Below, piece after piece: positions 8,952 to 19,461 of a stretch of 64,000 bases of DNA (the first letter of the stretch is position 1; each line of letters starts with the position of its first letter). The notes under the pieces were generated by a model that saw only the letters and a list, made by a program, of their open reading frames with translations, was not told the DNA's origin and did not search any database. Source of the stretch: Microbacterium indicum DSM 19969. GTDB lineage: Bacteria > Actinomycetota > Actinomycetes > Actinomycetales > Microbacteriaceae. Location of the stretch: positions 392,022-456,021 of the forward strand of contig NZ_AULR01000001.1 in NCBI RefSeq assembly GCF_000422385.1, written 5' to 3'. The position numbers and the translations under genes are program-made.

Positions 8952-10409
8952 ATGTCCGTTCTCGACGCCCTGCGCTCGCCGCGCCAGCTGACCCGCGAGG
9001 TGCTCGCCGGCCTCGTCGTGGGTCTCGCGCTGATCCCCGAGGCGATCGCATTCTCGATCATCGCGGGGGTCGACCCGCGCGTCGGGCTCTTCGGCTCCTT
9101 CGTCATGGCGGTCGTGACCTCGATCGTCGGCGGCCGGGCCGCGCTCATCTCGGCGACGACGGGCGCCGTCGCCCTCGTCGTCGCCGACCTCGCGCCCACC
9201 TACGGCGCCTCGTACCTCGTCGCCGCGATCATCCTGGGCGGCGTCTTCCAGCTGATCCTCGCGGCCCTCGGCGTCGCGAAGCTCCTGCGCTTCATCCCGC
9301 GCAGCGTCATGACGGGCTTCGTCAACGCGCTCGCGATCATCGTCGTGATGTCGCAGCTGCCGCACCTCATCGGCGTCCCCTGGATCACCTATCCGCTCGT
9401 CGCGCTCGGGATCGTCGTGATCGCGCTCTTCCCGCGGCTCACGACGTCGATCCCCGCCCCGCTCATCGGCGTCGTCGTCGTGTCGGTTCTCGTGCTCGCG
9501 GCGGGGATCGACGTCGCGACGGTCGGCGACCAGGGCGAGCTGCCCCACGCGCTCCCCGCCTTCGGCCTGCCCGACGTCCCGCTCACGTGGGAGACGCTGC
9601 GGATCATCGCGCCGTACGCGGCGGGCGTCGCCGTCGTGGGGCTCGTCGAGTCGCTCATGACGTCGAAGCTCGTCGACGACATCACCGACACCCCCTCCTC
9701 GAAGACGCGCGAGTCCGCGGGCCAGGGGATCGCGCAGATCGCGTCGGCGCTGTTCGGCGGCATGGGCGGGTGCGCGGTCGTCGGCCAGACGATGATGAAC
9801 GTCAAGATCTCGGGCGCACGCACGCGCATCTCGACGTTCCTCTCGGGTGTCTTCCTGCTCGTCCTCGTGATCGTGTTCGGCGACTTCGTGGCGTCGATCC
9901 CCATGGCCGCGCTCGTCGCGGTCATGCTCATGGTGTCCTACGCGGCCTTCGACTGGCACTCGATCCGGCCCTCGACGCTCCGGCGCATGCCGCGGAGCGA
10001 GACGGCCGTCATGGTCGTCACGGTCGTCCTCACGGTCGCGACCGAGAACCTCGCGATCGGGGTCGGCGCGGGAATCCTCGCCGCCGCCGTGCTCTTCGTC
10101 CGTCGCGTCGCGCACATGACCCGCGTGACCCGCACGCTGTCGGACGACGGATCCGAGGCACGCTACGTCGTCGAGGGGCAGTTGCTGTTCGCCTCCTCGA
10201 ACGACCTGACGACGCAGTTCGCGTACGCCGAGGATCCGGCGCGCGTCGTGATCGACATGTCGCGCTCGCACGTGTGGGACGCGTCGAGCGTCGCCGCCCT
10301 CGACGCCATCGAGCAGAAGTACCTGCGGCGCGGCGCCGAGGTGCGGATCGTGGGCATGAACCCGGCGTCGGGAGACTTCCACGGCCGCCTGACCGGCCGG
10401 CTGCCGTAA
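8952..10409 (+). CDS. SulP family anion transporter with STAS domain
   Basis: This 485-residue integral membrane protein has the SulP signature region near the N-terminus ([33 protein letters not shown]), about 10-12 hydrophobic segments to residue ~395, and a C-terminal STAS domain. The STAS domain is marked by [39 protein letters not shown], with the Asp-x-Ser pair where STAS proteins place their regulatory serine. SulP proteins move sulfate, bicarbonate or other anions; the substrate cannot be read from the sequence. RBS cggag precedes the ATG. The TAA stop falls at the edge of repeat copy A2. Divergent merR is the likely regulator. Confidence 0.9.
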   Translation: MSVLDALRSPRQLTREVLAGLVVGLALIPEAIAFSIIAGVDPRVGLFGSFVMAVVTSIVGGRAALISATTGAVALVVADLAPTYGASYLVAAIILGGVFQLILAALGVAKLLRFIPRSVMTGFVNALAIIVVMSQLPHLIGVPWITYPLVALGIVVIALFPRLTTSIPAPLIGVVVVSVLVLAAGIDVATVGDQGELPHALPAFGLPDVPLTWETLRIIAPYAAGVAVVGLVESLMTSKLVDDITDTPSSKTRESAGQGIAQIASALFGGMGGCAVVGQTMMNVKISGARTRISTFLSGVFLLVLVIVFGDFVASIPMAALVAVMLMVSYAAFDWHSIRPSTLRRMPRSETAVMVVTVVLTVATENLAIGVGAGILAAAVLFVRRVAHMTRVTRTLSDDGSEARYVVEGQLLFASSNDLTTQFAYAEDPARVVIDMSRSHVWDASSVAALDAIEQKYLRRGAEVRIVGMNPASGDFHGRLTGRLP

Positions 10410-10469
10410 GGACATCGTCCTGCCGGATGGACATCCGTTTCGATGTCCGGCAGGCAGGAAGATGTCCTT
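10408..10469 (+). repeat. Family A nested palindrome, copy 2
   Basis: Outer arms 10408-10423 and 10454-10469 match with one mismatch. The inner stem ggacatc/gatgtcc (10429-10435, 10442-10448) has a 6 nt loop. It begins inside the sulP stop codon and ends on the first base of the stop codon of the convergent AbiEi-like gene, so it is placed to terminate transcription from both sides. Confidence 0.85.
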
Positions 10470-11413
10470 CAGCGGGGCGAGAGGCCGTGGGACCTCAGGA
10501 AGGCGCCGAAGCGGTCCCTGCTCGCGATCTCCCGCATCGTCCACCGGATCATCCGGGCGTCCGCCGCCCAGCGGATCCCGTCCTCGCGGCGCTTCTCGTC
10601 CGAGACGACCTCGGCGGGCGTCCGCCCGTTCCGCATCGTCCGGTCGAGGTACTTCTCCATGCCGTCGAACTCGCACAGCACGCCGTCGACGTCGAAGTCG
10701 ACGTACGCGGTGCGGCCGCCCGGCAGCTCGACGCGGCGCTGGATCTCGACCCTGCGGTAGCCGAGGTCGTGGAGGTGCAGGCGGCTGACGCTCTCTCCCA
10801 CCGACTCGGCGCGCGGATCCGCGAAGCCCGCGACGAGCCGCGCCCGCGGGAGCCCGTGCACGCCGGGATGCTCGGCGATGAGCGCGAGGATATCGTCGCG
10901 CAGCGACCCCGCGGCGTCGAGGTCGAGGTCGCGGGTCCCGGGGATCCGCGCGGCCTGCCGCAGCGCGGCGTCGGCGCACCCGATCGCCGTCGTCCCGGCC
11001 GCCGTGCGGGCCACGTCGAACACCGTGCGGGCGAGCGAGGTGACGAGGAAGCCGCCGACCGCCACCGGATCTTCGTCCCAGCGATCCCGGTGGCGGACGA
11101 CGGCGGCGGAGGCCGTCCGGCGGCCGCGGTTCGCCGACATGACGTGCGTGCGCGGATCGCGGCAGTCGAAGAGCGGCAGGCCGTGGATCGCGGCCGCGGT
11201 CAGGTGGGAGAAGACCGGCGGGATCGCCGCCGCCTCCGCCGCCGCACGCGCGAGCGCGACCTGCCTGCCGGCGATCCGCTCCCCGGTCCATTCGGTGGCG
11301 GGAACGTATGCGCCGCGCCGGATCCGCGCCATCTCGCCGTCGCGCACGGCGCGCGCGAGCGCCTGATCGGACAGCCCCTCGGCGAGGAGCGTCGCTCGGC
11401 TGCGCGGATCCAT
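10469..11413 (-). CDS. AbiEi-like/DUF559-like protein
   Basis: This 314-residue protein belongs to a group widespread and multicopy in actinobacteria. The N-terminal ~50 residues ([37 protein letters not shown]) form the winged-helix domain annotated as type IV antitoxin AbiEi. The C-terminal part ([19 protein letters not shown], then [23 protein letters not shown]) resembles the DUF559/Vsr-type PD-(D/E)xK nuclease fold. No AbiEii toxin partner is adjacent, so a toxin-antitoxin role is doubtful. The gene is bracketed by repeat copies A2 and A3 in the same orientation. The ATG at 11413 is chosen because upstream codons lead into repeat A3. Confidence 0.7.
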   Translation of the reverse strand: MDPRSRATLLAEGLSDQALARAVRDGEMARIRRGAYVPATEWTGERIAGRQVALARAAAEAAAIPPVFSHLTAAAIHGLPLFDCRDPRTHVMSANRGRRTASAAVVRHRDRWDEDPVAVGGFLVTSLARTVFDVARTAAGTTAIGCADAALRQAARIPGTRDLDLDAAGSLRDDILALIAEHPGVHGLPRARLVAGFADPRAESVGESVSRLHLHDLGYRRVEIQRRVELPGGRTAYVDFDVDGVLCEFDGMEKYLDRTMRNGRTPAEVVSDEKRREDGIRWAADARMIRWTMREIASRDRFGAFLRSHGLSPR

Positions 11414-11474
11414 GCCGCCGACTGTGCCGGATCCGCCGGGGGTAGCGGAGATGCCTGTGGATCCCGCCGCCGCG

Positions 11475-11534
11475 AGGACATCTTCCTGCCGGATGGACAT
11501 CCATTTAGATGTCCGACAGGCAGGAAGATGTCCT
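11475..11534 (+). repeat. Family A nested palindrome, copy 3
   Basis: Perfect 16 bp outer arms (11475-11490, 11519-11534) surround an inner stem ggacatc/gatgtcc (11495-11501, 11508-11514) with a 6 nt loop. It lies 9 bp beyond the gcvP stop codon, where a gcv terminator would be expected. Confidence 0.85.
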
Positions 11535-11542
11535 CTGGCGGG

Positions 11543-14368
11543 TCAGGCGAAGGACTCCACCGGCGGGCAGGAGCAGACCAGGTTGCGGTCGCCGTACGCC
11601 TGGTCGATGCGGCGCACGGGGGGCCAGTACTTCGCCGGCGTGATCCCGGCGGGGTAGACCGCCTCCTCGCGGGAGTACGGGTGATCCCAGTCCGCGACGA
11701 GGGCCGCCGCCGTGTGCGGCGCGTTCGCGAGCGGGTTGTCGTCCGCGGGCCACTCCCCCGATGCGACGCGCTCGGCCTCGGCGGCGATCGCGATCATCGC
11801 GTCGCAGAAGCGGTCGAGCTCGGCGACGTCCTCGGACTCGGTCGGCTCGACCATGAGGGTCCCCGCGACGGGGAACGACATCGTCGGGGCGTGGAACCCG
11901 TAGTCGACGAGGCGCTTCGCGACGTCGTCGACCGTGATTCCCGTGCGCTCGGTCAGCGGCCGGACGTCGACGATGCACTCGTGCGCGACGCGCCCTCCCG
12001 CGCCCGTGTAGAGGATCGGGAAGGTGCCCGAAAGCCGGCCCGCGATGTGGTTGGCGTTCAGGACGGCCGCCTCGGTCGCCTCGGTGAGGCCCTCGAGGCC
12101 GAGCATGCGGATGTAGGCCCACGTGATAGGCAGGATGCTCGGCGAGCCGTAGGGCGCCGACGACACGGGGCCGATGCCTTCCCGCGGATCCTGGGCCGCG
12201 TCGTGCGAGGGCAGGAAAGGCGCGAGGTGCGCCTTCGCCGCGACGGGTCCGACGCCGGGTCCGCCCCCGCCGTGCGGGATCGCGAACGTCTTGTGCAGGT
12301 TGAGGTGCGAGACGTCGCCGCCCATGTCGCCGAAGCGCGCGTGGCCGACGAGCGCGTTGAGGTTGGCGCCGTCGATGTACACCTGCCCGCCCGCCGCGTG
12401 CACGGCGTCGGTGATGTCGCGGATCCCCGCCTCGAAGACGCCGTGCGTCGACGGATACGTGATCATGAGCCCGGCGAGCTCGCCGGCGTGCGCCGCGATC
12501 TTCGCCCTGAGGTCGCCCGCGTCGACGTCGCCGCGCTCGTCGCACGCGACGACGACGACGCGCAGCCCCGCGAGGACGGCCGACGCCGCGTTGGTGCCGT
12601 GCGCCGACGACGGGATGAGGACGACGTCGCGCCCGTCCTCGCCGCGCGAGAGGTGGTAGCCGCGGATCGCGAGGAGGCCCGCGAGCTCGCCCTGCGACCC
12701 CGCGTTCGGCTGCAGCGACACGGCGTCGTAGCCCGTCAGGTCGGCGAGCCAGGCCTCGAGCTGCCCGATGAGCTCGAGGTAGCCCTCGACGGTGTCGCGC
12801 GGCGCGAAGGGGTGGATCCGGCTGAACTCGGGCCACGACACGGCCTGCATCGCGGCCGCGGGGTTGAGCTTCATGGTGCACGACCCGAGCGGGATCATGC
12901 CGCGGTCGAGCGCGTAGTCGCTGTCGGCGAGGCGCTTGAGGTAGCGCATCATCGCGGTCTCGGAGCGGTGCTCGCGGAACACGGGGTGCGCGAGGATCTC
13001 GTCGTCGCGCAGCATCTCCCGGTCGATCGCCGCGTGCGGCACGAACCCGAAGAACTCCGTGCGGCGCGGGACCCCGAAGGCGTCGCCGACCGCGAGGAGG
13101 TCGTCGTCAGTCGTCGCCTCGCCGACCGAGATGCCGACGGTGTCGCCGTCGACGAGGAGCAGCAGGACGCCGCGCTCGCGGGCGTCGGCGACGATCTCGG
13201 CCGCCCTCCCCGGCACCCGCACGCGCACGGTGTCGAAGAACCGGTCGTGCACGACGTCGTGCCCCGCCGCGACGAGGTCGTCGCGCAGCCGTCGGGCCGC
13301 GTCGGCGACGTCGAGCGCGATCCGGCGCAGCCCCTCGGGCCCGTGGAACACGGCGTACATCGACGCCATGACGGCGAGGAGCACCTGGGCCGTGCAGATG
13401 TTGCTCGTTGCCTTCTCGCGGCGGATGTGCTGCTCGCGCGTCTGGAGCGCGAGGCGGTACGCCGTCGCGCCGTCGGCGTCCTTCGAGACCCCGACGAGGC
13501 GGCCGGGCAGCTGACGCTCGAGCCCCTGGCGCACCGCCATGTACCCCGCGTGCGGGCCGCCGAAGCCGAGGGGGACCCCGAATCGCTGCGTGGATCCCAC
13601 GACGACGTCGGCGCCGAGGGATCCCGGCGAGCGCAGGAGCACGAGGGCGAGGACGTCGGCGGCCACGATCGCCTGCGCCCCCGCGGCGTGCGCGGCGTCG
13701 ATGGCGCTCGACGGATCCCACACGCGCCCCGACGCCCCCGGGTACTGCGCGACGAGGCCGAAGAACTCGGCGGGAAGCTCCTCGCCGCCCGCGAGGTCGC
13801 GCACCGCGATCTCGATGCCGACGGCGCGGGCCCGGACCCGGAGGATCGCGAGCGTCTGCGGGAGGACGTCGGCGTCGACGACGAAGACGTCGGACGCGAC
13901 CCGCTTCGACGCGCGCCGCGCGAGCAGCATCGCCTCGACGACCGCGGTTCCCTCGTCGAGGAGCGACGCGTTCGCGACGGGGAGCCCCGCGAGGTCGCCC
14001 ACGAGGGTCTGGAAGTTCAGGAGCGCCTCGAGGCGGCCCTGCGAGATCTCGGGCTGGTACGGCGTGTACGCGGTGTACCAGGACGGGTTCTCGAACACGT
14101 TCCGCTGGATCACCGCGGGGGTCACGGCGTCGCTGTAGCCCAGCCCGATCATCGGCGTGAGGACGCGGTTGCGGGCCGCGAGGGCGCGCAGCTCGGAGAG
14201 CGCCTCGGCCTCCGAGACGCCGGCCGCGGGGAACGCGTCGCTGACGGATCCGCGGATCCCCGCCGGGATCGCCTCGTCGATGACCGACTCGGAGCGGAGA
14301 GCCGCGTTCATGCGCCTGCGCTCCGCGGCGCTCGGCCCGATGTGGCGGGCGGAGAACGGGGCGCTCAC
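11543..14368 (-). CDS. gcvP: Glycine dehydrogenase (aminomethyl-transferring), P-protein
   Basis: This 941-residue single-chain P-protein decarboxylates glycine with PLP and passes the aminomethyl group to lipoylated GcvH. The N-terminal half starts [20 protein letters not shown] and includes [21 protein letters not shown]. The C-terminal half holds the PLP lysine in [18 protein letters not shown], the glycine-rich loop following it, and [16 protein letters not shown]. Length matches the fused form (about 950). The GTG start at 14368 overlaps the gcvH stop (GTGA). It is last in the riboswitch-controlled gcvT-gcvH-gcvP operon. Confidence 0.97.
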   Translation of the reverse strand: MSAPFSARHIGPSAAERRRMNAALRSESVIDEAIPAGIRGSVSDAFPAAGVSEAEALSELRALAARNRVLTPMIGLGYSDAVTPAVIQRNVFENPSWYTAYTPYQPEISQGRLEALLNFQTLVGDLAGLPVANASLLDEGTAVVEAMLLARRASKRVASDVFVVDADVLPQTLAILRVRARAVGIEIAVRDLAGGEELPAEFFGLVAQYPGASGRVWDPSSAIDAAHAAGAQAIVAADVLALVLLRSPGSLGADVVVGSTQRFGVPLGFGGPHAGYMAVRQGLERQLPGRLVGVSKDADGATAYRLALQTREQHIRREKATSNICTAQVLLAVMASMYAVFHGPEGLRRIALDVADAARRLRDDLVAAGHDVVHDRFFDTVRVRVPGRAAEIVADARERGVLLLLVDGDTVGISVGEATTDDDLLAVGDAFGVPRRTEFFGFVPHAAIDREMLRDDEILAHPVFREHRSETAMMRYLKRLADSDYALDRGMIPLGSCTMKLNPAAAMQAVSWPEFSRIHPFAPRDTVEGYLELIGQLEAWLADLTGYDAVSLQPNAGSQGELAGLLAIRGYHLSRGEDGRDVVLIPSSAHGTNAASAVLAGLRVVVVACDERGDVDAGDLRAKIAAHAGELAGLMITYPSTHGVFEAGIRDITDAVHAAGGQVYIDGANLNALVGHARFGDMGGDVSHLNLHKTFAIPHGGGGPGVGPVAAKAHLAPFLPSHDAAQDPREGIGPVSSAPYGSPSILPITWAYIRMLGLEGLTEATEAAVLNANHIAGRLSGTFPILYTGAGGRVAHECIVDVRPLTERTGITVDDVAKRLVDYGFHAPTMSFPVAGTLMVEPTESEDVAELDRFCDAMIAIAAEAERVASGEWPADDNPLANAPHTAAALVADWDHPYSREEAVYPAGITPAKYWPPVRRIDQAYGDRNLVCSCPPVESFA

Positions 14369-14742
14369 GCGGCCTGACCCGTGAGAGACGCGTAGGCGGC
14401 GCGGTCGAGGAGGCCCTCGGCCGGCGCCGCGACGCGCACCCGGATGAGCCACGCCGCGAAGGCGTCCTCGTTGATCGAGGCAGGGTCGTCCGCGACGGCC
14501 TCGTTGACCTCGACGACCTCGCCCGTCACGGGGGCGTAGAGCTCGGAGACCGACTTCGTCGACTCGATCTCGCCGAAGACGTCGCCCGCCGAGACGGCGG
14601 ATCCGACGGCGGGGAGGTCGACGTAGACGACGTCGCCGAGCTGCTCGGCGGCGTGGTCGGTGACGCCGACGGTCGCGATGTCGCCCTCCGAGGCGACCCA
14701 CTCGTGCTCGGCGGTGTAGAGGAGGGAGGTGAGGTCGGTCAT
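14365..14742 (-). CDS. gcvH: Glycine cleavage system H protein
   Basis: This 125-residue lipoyl carrier has its lipoyl-lysine motif at [20 protein letters not shown]. Flanking [32 protein letters not shown] and [19 protein letters not shown] are typical of GcvH. It shuttles the aminomethyl group between GcvP and GcvT. Its start overlaps the gcvT stop (ATGA) and its stop overlaps the gcvP start, so the three subunits are translationally linked. Confidence 0.97.
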   Translation of the reverse strand: MTDLTSLLYTAEHEWVASEGDIATVGVTDHAAEQLGDVVYVDLPAVGSAVSAGDVFGEIESTKSVSELYAPVTGEVVEVNEAVADDPASINEDAFAAWLIRVRVAAPAEGLLDRAAYASLTGQAA

Positions 14743-15842
14743 CGGGTGCTCCGTCGGTAGAAGGGGAGGTCTGCGGGTGTCGCGGGGACGCGCGTTCCGC
14801 GCACGTCGATCGCGAGATCGGGCGCGGAGGCGGCGTCGGGGTCGACGTAGGCCATCGCGATGGGGCGGCCGAGCGTGGGGCTCAGCGCCCCCGAGGTGAT
14901 CGCGCCGACGACGGCGTCGCCGCGCAGGACGGGGTAGCCGGCGCGGCCGGCCCGGCGCCCCTCGGTCGTGAGGCCGACGAGCACGCGGGCGCCGGGGCGC
15001 GGATCCTTCGCCGCCTCGCCGACGAAGCCCGTCTTGTCGGCCGGGATCACGCGGCCGAGGCCCGCCTGGGCGGGGACCACGTCGCGCGAGAGCTCGCTGC
15101 CGTAGAGCGGCATTCCCGCCTCGAGGCGCAGACTGTCGCGCGCCGCGAGCCCCGCGGGGACGAGCCCGCGTTCGGCCCCCGCCTCGAGCACCGCCCGCCA
15201 GAGGGCCACGGCCTCGTCGGCTCCGACCATGAGCTCGAAGCCGTCCTCGCCCGTGTAGCCCGTGCGGGCGACGAGGAGCGGGGATCCGCGGAAGAGCGCG
15301 TCGGTCCAGGCGTAGTTCCGGAGCGCCCCGAGCTCGCCGAGCGCCGAGACGCCCGCGACGAGCGGGAGGATCTCGGCCGCGGCGGGCCCCTGCAGGGCTA
15401 TGAGGGCGTAGGAGTCGGACACGTCCTCGACGTCGACGCCGCCCGTCGCGCGCTCGGCCATCGCGGCGGCGACCTGCTCGCGGTTGCCGGCGTTGGCGAC
15501 GACGAGGAAGCGGTCGTCCGCGAGCCGGTAGACGATGAGGTCGTCGACGATCCCGCCGTCCTCGGCGAGGATCATCGTGTACTTCGCGCGGCCGGGCGCC
15601 ATGGACGAGATCCGGCCCGCGAGCGCGTGGTCGAGGTACGCGGCGGCTCCGCGGCCGGACACGAGGATCTCCCCCATGTGCGAGACGTCGAAGACGCCGG
15701 CGGCCTCGCGCACGGCTCGGTGCTCTGCGAGATCCGACGCGTAGCGGACGGGCATGTTCCAGCCGCCGAAGTCGGTGAGCGTCGCGCCGAGGGCGGCGTG
15801 CTCGCCGCCGAGCGGGGTCTCGCGGAGGGGCGGTGACGACAT
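14739..15842 (-). CDS. gcvT: Glycine cleavage system T protein (aminomethyltransferase)
   Basis: This 367-residue tetrahydrofolate-dependent aminomethyltransferase releases ammonia and forms methylene-THF. Landmarks are [63 protein letters not shown] and [11 protein letters not shown]. It is first in the operon. The 5' leader contains a CCGCCCGGGCGG palindrome (15860-15871) just upstream of the ATG and, beyond it, the tandem glycine riboswitch. Confidence 0.97.
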   Translation of the reverse strand: MSSPPLRETPLGGEHAALGATLTDFGGWNMPVRYASDLAEHRAVREAAGVFDVSHMGEILVSGRGAAAYLDHALAGRISSMAPGRAKYTMILAEDGGIVDDLIVYRLADDRFLVVANAGNREQVAAAMAERATGGVDVEDVSDSYALIALQGPAAAEILPLVAGVSALGELGALRNYAWTDALFRGSPLLVARTGYTGEDGFELMVGADEAVALWRAVLEAGAERGLVPAGLAARDSLRLEAGMPLYGSELSRDVVPAQAGLGRVIPADKTGFVGEAAKDPRPGARVLVGLTTEGRRAGRAGYPVLRGDAVVGAITSGALSPTLGRPIAMAYVDPDAASAPDLAIDVRGTRVPATPADLPFYRRSTR

Positions 15843-15883
15843 GAGGAGCTCTCTTCGAACCGCCCGGGCGGGCGGCTACGAGC

Positions 15884-16056
15884 TCCCCCTCTGTCATGGG
15901 CCTGAGAGCTTCGACGCTGCGCGTCTTTCACCGTCGGCGGCAGCATCCGGCTGCGCTTTCCAGAGCGGCCCGGCCGGCGCGGTAGCTGTACCTGAGAGAT
16001 TGGCGGGGAGGCTTGCTCCTTCGGTGGGCGCCTGATGGCGACGCTCTCCCGCGGCG
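15884..16056 (-). ncRNA. Tandem glycine riboswitch upstream of gcvTHP
   Basis: Read on the minus strand, two glycine aptamers lie in series. Each ends in the hallmark CTCTCAGG (complements at 15991-15998 and 15901-15908). The first begins near GGGAGAG (about 16044-16050) and contains CACCGAAGGAGCAAGCC. The second contains CGGTGAAAGACG. Glycine riboswitches usually turn gcv genes on when glycine is plentiful. The CCGCCCGGGCGG stem next to the gcvT start may be part of the expression platform. Aptamer edges are approximate. Confidence 0.93.
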
Positions 16057-16143
16057 GTCGTGGGGCCTGTGTTCTGTTACGAGGCCAGAGTAGGCGCACG
16101 GCGCCCGCCGCCGCGACCGGGTCCGGATCTTTTTACACGCGCG

Positions 16144-17007
16144 TCACTCGCGGATCGCGGCGCCCAGGACCTCGAGGGCGGCGGCGCGGGCCGAGACGCC
16201 CCGGTCGCCGCGGCGCACGAGCAGGAGGTCGACGATCGCCTCCGTCACGAGCATGAGCGCGGCGCGGCTCGTGTGCAGCAGCTCGTCGCGGAACGAGTCG
16301 TTGACGGGCGGCACGACGAGCGCCGTGTCGGCGGCCGACGCGATCGGCGAGCGGGCGAACGAGGTGATCGCGAGGAGGGTCGATCCGCTCTGCCGCGCCG
16401 AGTCCGCGACCGCGAGGGTCTCCTCGTTCGCGCCGGATCCCGACACCACGAGGCACACGGATCCCGCCCCGAGCTGGCGCGCCGCGATGCGCTGCGCGAG
16501 CCCGTCGGTCAGCAGCTCGGCTGGGCGGCCTGCGGCGTTGAGCCGGAGCACGAGGTCGAGCCCGAGCGGCGACGAGAGCCCGTTGGCGACGATGAGCACG
16601 CGGTCGGCGTCGTCGAGCGCCCGGACGAACTCCTCGAGCGCCTGCTCCGTGAGGCCCGAGAGCGTGTGGGCGAGCCGCGACGCGAAGCGCTCCGAGGCGG
16701 CCCGCATCGCGCCCAGCATGGTGCCGTCGCTCGTGAGGCTTCCGGACGGCGCGTGCATCGCGAGCTCGCGCGCGATCGCGACCCGCAGCTGCGGGTAGCC
16801 CTCGAACCCGAGCGCCTGCGCCGTGCGCACGACGGTCGCGCGCCCGACGCCGACGATGTCGGCGACCTCCTGGGCCGTGCGCTCGACCGTGCCGCTGAGG
16901 TCGTCGGCGATCGCGTCGGCGACGCGCTTCTCCCCCGCCTTCAGGGCGTGCGCGAGCGCGCCGATCCGGGCCGTGGGCGGCGCGTCAGCTGCTCCTGTCC
17001 ATTCCAC
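16144..17007 (-). CDS. MurR/RpiR family transcriptional regulator (HTH + SIS)
   Basis: This 287-residue protein has an N-terminal RpiR helix-turn-helix (about residues 14-85, with TAQEVADIVGVGRATVVRTAQALGF) and a C-terminal SIS domain (about residues 120-260). The SIS domain carries ADRVLIVANGLSS and VCLVVSGSGANEETL, the phosphosugar-binding loops. SIS domains in this family sense phosphorylated sugars or related metabolites. It is the last gene of the phn-type operon and overlaps the second permease by 23 bp (GTG start at 17007), so it is probably the local regulator. Confidence 0.88.
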   Translation of the reverse strand: MEWTGAADAPPTARIGALAHALKAGEKRVADAIADDLSGTVERTAQEVADIVGVGRATVVRTAQALGFEGYPQLRVAIARELAMHAPSGSLTSDGTMLGAMRAASERFASRLAHTLSGLTEQALEEFVRALDDADRVLIVANGLSSPLGLDLVLRLNAAGRPAELLTDGLAQRIAARQLGAGSVCLVVSGSGANEETLAVADSARQSGSTLLAITSFARSPIASAADTALVVPPVNDSFRDELLHTSRAALMLVTEAIVDLLLVRRGDRGVSARAAALEVLGAAIRE

Positions 17008-17818
17008 GGGCCTGGGCTCCCTCCATGATCCGCCGGCGCAGCGCGCCCGACACGAGATCCACGAGCATCGTCGCGACGATCACGACGGTGAGCAGCATGC
17101 CGACCGTCGACCATTCCCGGTAGTTCGTGTAGTTCGAGAGCATCTCGCCGACGCCGCCCGCACCCACGAGGCCGAGGACGGCCGACGTGCGGATGTTGAT
17201 CTCGAAACGATACAGGGCGAACGAGGCGAGCGACGGCAGGGCGGCGGGCCACAGGGCCCAGCGGAGCACCGCGAGGCGTCCGCCTCCCGCCGCCTGGACC
17301 GCCTCGGCCGATCCGTCGTCGAGCGACTCGATCGTCTCGTACACCCACTTGCCCTGGGTGCCGATGCCGGCGATCCCGAGCGCGAGCATGCCCGTGAAGG
17401 GGGTGAGGCCCGTGACCGTCAGGAGGATCAGGGCGATGATCACCTCGGGGAACGCCCGGATCACGGCGAACAGGCCGCGCAGGAGGTAGCGCAGCCACGC
17501 GGGGCCCGTCCCCCGCGCGGCGAGCATGCCGAGCGGGACCGAGAGGACGACGCAGAGGATCGCGCCGAGCCACGCCATCGAGATCGAGCGCCAGGTCTCG
17601 AAGAGCGCGCGCGGGAGGCGCGACCAGTCGGGGCTCTGGAACATGAGGACGGCGTACTCCCACGCCGCGCGCGGCAGGTCGAGGAGCTTCGCCCAGTCGG
17701 CGCCGAGGCCCCACGCGGCCGCGACGATCACGAGGCCCACGACGATCGACCAGATCGTCGGGCCCACCTTCGACGGCGGCTTCGGGAGCGCGATCCGGGT
17801 CTCGGTCACGGCGGTCAT
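16985..17818 (-). CDS. phnE: Phosphonate-type ABC transporter permease (second)
   Basis: This 277-residue protein has six predicted membrane segments and the PhnE-type EAA loop (EAVQAAGGGRLAVLRWALWPAALPSLASFALYRFEINIRTSAVLG). The N-terminus (about 20 residues) is cytoplasmic. It forms the inner-membrane channel with the preceding permease. The start overlaps the stop of the upstream permease gene (ATGA). Substrate class is inferred from family relatives and the linked PhnD/PhnC proteins. Confidence 0.88.
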   Translation of the reverse strand: MTAVTETRIALPKPPSKVGPTIWSIVVGLVIVAAAWGLGADWAKLLDLPRAAWEYAVLMFQSPDWSRLPRALFETWRSISMAWLGAILCVVLSVPLGMLAARGTGPAWLRYLLRGLFAVIRAFPEVIIALILLTVTGLTPFTGMLALGIAGIGTQGKWVYETIESLDDGSAEAVQAAGGGRLAVLRWALWPAALPSLASFALYRFEINIRTSAVLGLVGAGGVGEMLSNYTNYREWSTVGMLLTVVIVATMLVDLVSGALRRRIMEGAQARGMDRSS

Positions 17819-18612
17819 GTGAGTCTCCGTCGCAGGACGTTCGAGAACGCCTCGATGATGATCACGACGACGAGGATCTCGAGGACGATGAGCGAGACGT
17901 CGTCGTATGCGTAGAAGCCGAAGCGCTCGTTGAGGAGGCGGCCGATGCCGCCCGCGCCGACGATGCCGAGGATCGCCGAGATGCGCACGTTGAGTTCGAG
18001 CGCGTAGAGCCACTGGTTCGCGAAGAGCGGCAGGGTCTGGCGCATCGCGAGCGAGCGGTTGAGCCGGCCCTGCGTCGCGCCCGCCGCGCGGCCCGCCTCG
18101 AGGTAGGGGTGATCGGTCGAGTCGATCGCCTCGGAGACGAGCTTCACGACGACGCCGAGGTCGAAGAGGAAGAGCGTCAGGAGGCCGGGAAGGGCGCCGA
18201 CGCCGACCATCGCGACGAGGATCGTCGCGTAGACGAGGTCGGGGACCGAGCGCACGACGTTGATCACGGTGCGGACGACGCCGCGGACCCAGGCGTGCTG
18301 ACTCGTCGGGCGCGCCGCCCAGAGCGTCAGCGGGACCGAGACGATCGCCGCGGCGACGGCGCCGATGAGCGCCATCTGGAGCGTCTCGAGCATCGGCTGG
18401 ACCGTGCGCGGGAAGAACGCGAAGTCGGGCTGGAGGAGCTGCGCGAGCTTGTTCGCGCCGTTGCGCCAATTGTTCGCGATCGCGGCGAGGTCGATCTCGA
18501 CGCCGCCGATCGCGGGGATGCAGGTCGCGATCGTGAACGCCGCGAACGCCGCCGCGATGAGCGCGGTGCGCACCCACCGCCGCGGGCGCGGCGGCAGGAC
18601 GGGGGCCGTCAC
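17815..18612 (-). CDS. phnE: Phosphonate-type ABC transporter permease (first)
   Basis: This 265-residue permease of the PhnE family is paralogous to the next gene. The EAA loop reads [55 protein letters not shown]. The [21 protein letters not shown] segment starts the conserved BPD transport domain. The start is GTG at 18612, overlapping the phnC stop (GTGA). Two different permease subunits per operon is a known arrangement in phosphonate/phosphite importers. Confidence 0.88.
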   Translation of the reverse strand: MTAPVLPPRPRRWVRTALIAAAFAAFTIATCIPAIGGVEIDLAAIANNWRNGANKLAQLLQPDFAFFPRTVQPMLETLQMALIGAVAAAIVSVPLTLWAARPTSQHAWVRGVVRTVINVVRSVPDLVYATILVAMVGVGALPGLLTLFLFDLGVVVKLVSEAIDSTDHPYLEAGRAAGATQGRLNRSLAMRQTLPLFANQWLYALELNVRISAILGIVGAGGIGRLLNERFGFYAYDDVSLIVLEILVVVIIIEAFSNVLRRRLT

Positions 18613-19439
18613 AGCGGAGTCCCGAGGCGATCCTGCGGCTGGATGCGGCGGCCGTAGATCGCCTCGAAGTCGGCGTCGGTCGCGTCGGCGGCCGGTCCGT
18701 CGTAGACGAGCTCGCCCGCGCGCAGGCCGATCATGCGCGTCGTGTAGTCGCGGGCGAGGTCCATGAGGTGCAGGTTCGTGAGGACCGTGAGCCCGCGCAG
18801 GGTCGAGATCCGCTCGAGCTCGGCCATGACGGCGTGCGCCGTCGGCGGGTCGAGGCTCGCGACGGGCTCGTCGGCGAGCATGACCTTGGGCTCCTGCGAG
18901 AGGGCGCGCGCGATCGCGACGCGCTGCTTCTGGCCGCCCGACAGGGATCCCGCGCGCGTCCAGACCTTCTCGATCATGCCGACGCCCTCGAGGGCGCGCA
19001 GCGCGATCTCGCGGTCCTCGGCCGAGGCGATGCCGAAGAGCGAGCGGAACCAGCCGGCGCTCGCGAAGCGGCCGACGAGGGTGTTGCGGTACACGTCGAC
19101 GCGCTCCGCCAGGTTGAAGCCCTGGAAGATCATGCCGACGTCGGAGCGCAGCTCGCGCAGCTGCCGCCCGCGCAGGCCCGACACGGTGTGCGGGCCGACC
19201 GTCACGGTCCCCGACGTCACCGGCACGAGGCCGTTGATCGTCCGGATGAGGGTCGACTTGCCCGACCCCGAGAGGCCGACGACCGACACCATCTCGCCCG
19301 CCGGGATCTCGAGCGAGACGCCGCGGAGGGCCTGCGTGCCGTTGGGATAGGTGACCGTCGCGCCGTCGAGGCGGATCGGCCACGACCCGGAGGCCGGGCT
19401 CTGATGCCCGGCCTCCGGTGCCTGCGCGGGGGAAGTCAT
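18609..19439 (-). CDS. phnC: Phosphonate-type ABC transporter ATP-binding protein
   Basis: This 276-residue ABC ATPase has Walker [21 protein letters not shown]-loop [23 protein letters not shown], signature [15 protein letters not shown], Walker [15 protein letters not shown] and the switch His in [10 protein letters not shown]. The [16 protein letters not shown] segment is characteristic of the PhnC group. The N-terminal ~25 residues are a disordered extension. It sits between phnD and the two permeases. Confidence 0.92.
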   Translation of the reverse strand: MTSPAQAPEAGHQSPASGSWPIRLDGATVTYPNGTQALRGVSLEIPAGEMVSVVGLSGSGKSTLIRTINGLVPVTSGTVTVGPHTVSGLRGRQLRELRSDVGMIFQGFNLAERVDVYRNTLVGRFASAGWFRSLFGIASAEDREIALRALEGVGMIEKVWTRAGSLSGGQKQRVAIARALSQEPKVMLADEPVASLDPPTAHAVMAELERISTLRGLTVLTNLHLMDLARDYTTRMIGLRAGELVYDGPAADATDADFEAIYGRRIQPQDRLGTPL

Positions 19440-19461
19440 GCGCGTCGTGCTCCTGGGGTGA

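Noticed and set aside
10469..11413. Type IV toxin-antitoxin locus
   Set aside because: The protein carries an AbiEi-like N-terminus, but no AbiEii-type nucleotidyltransferase toxin gene is adjacent.
8486..14377. A 1963-codon open frame on the plus strand through luxS, merR, gcvP and beyond
   Set aside because: It is antisense to several clearly homologous genes and in a different frame from sulP. Composition is Arg/Asp/Val-rich as expected for a high-GC shadow frame.
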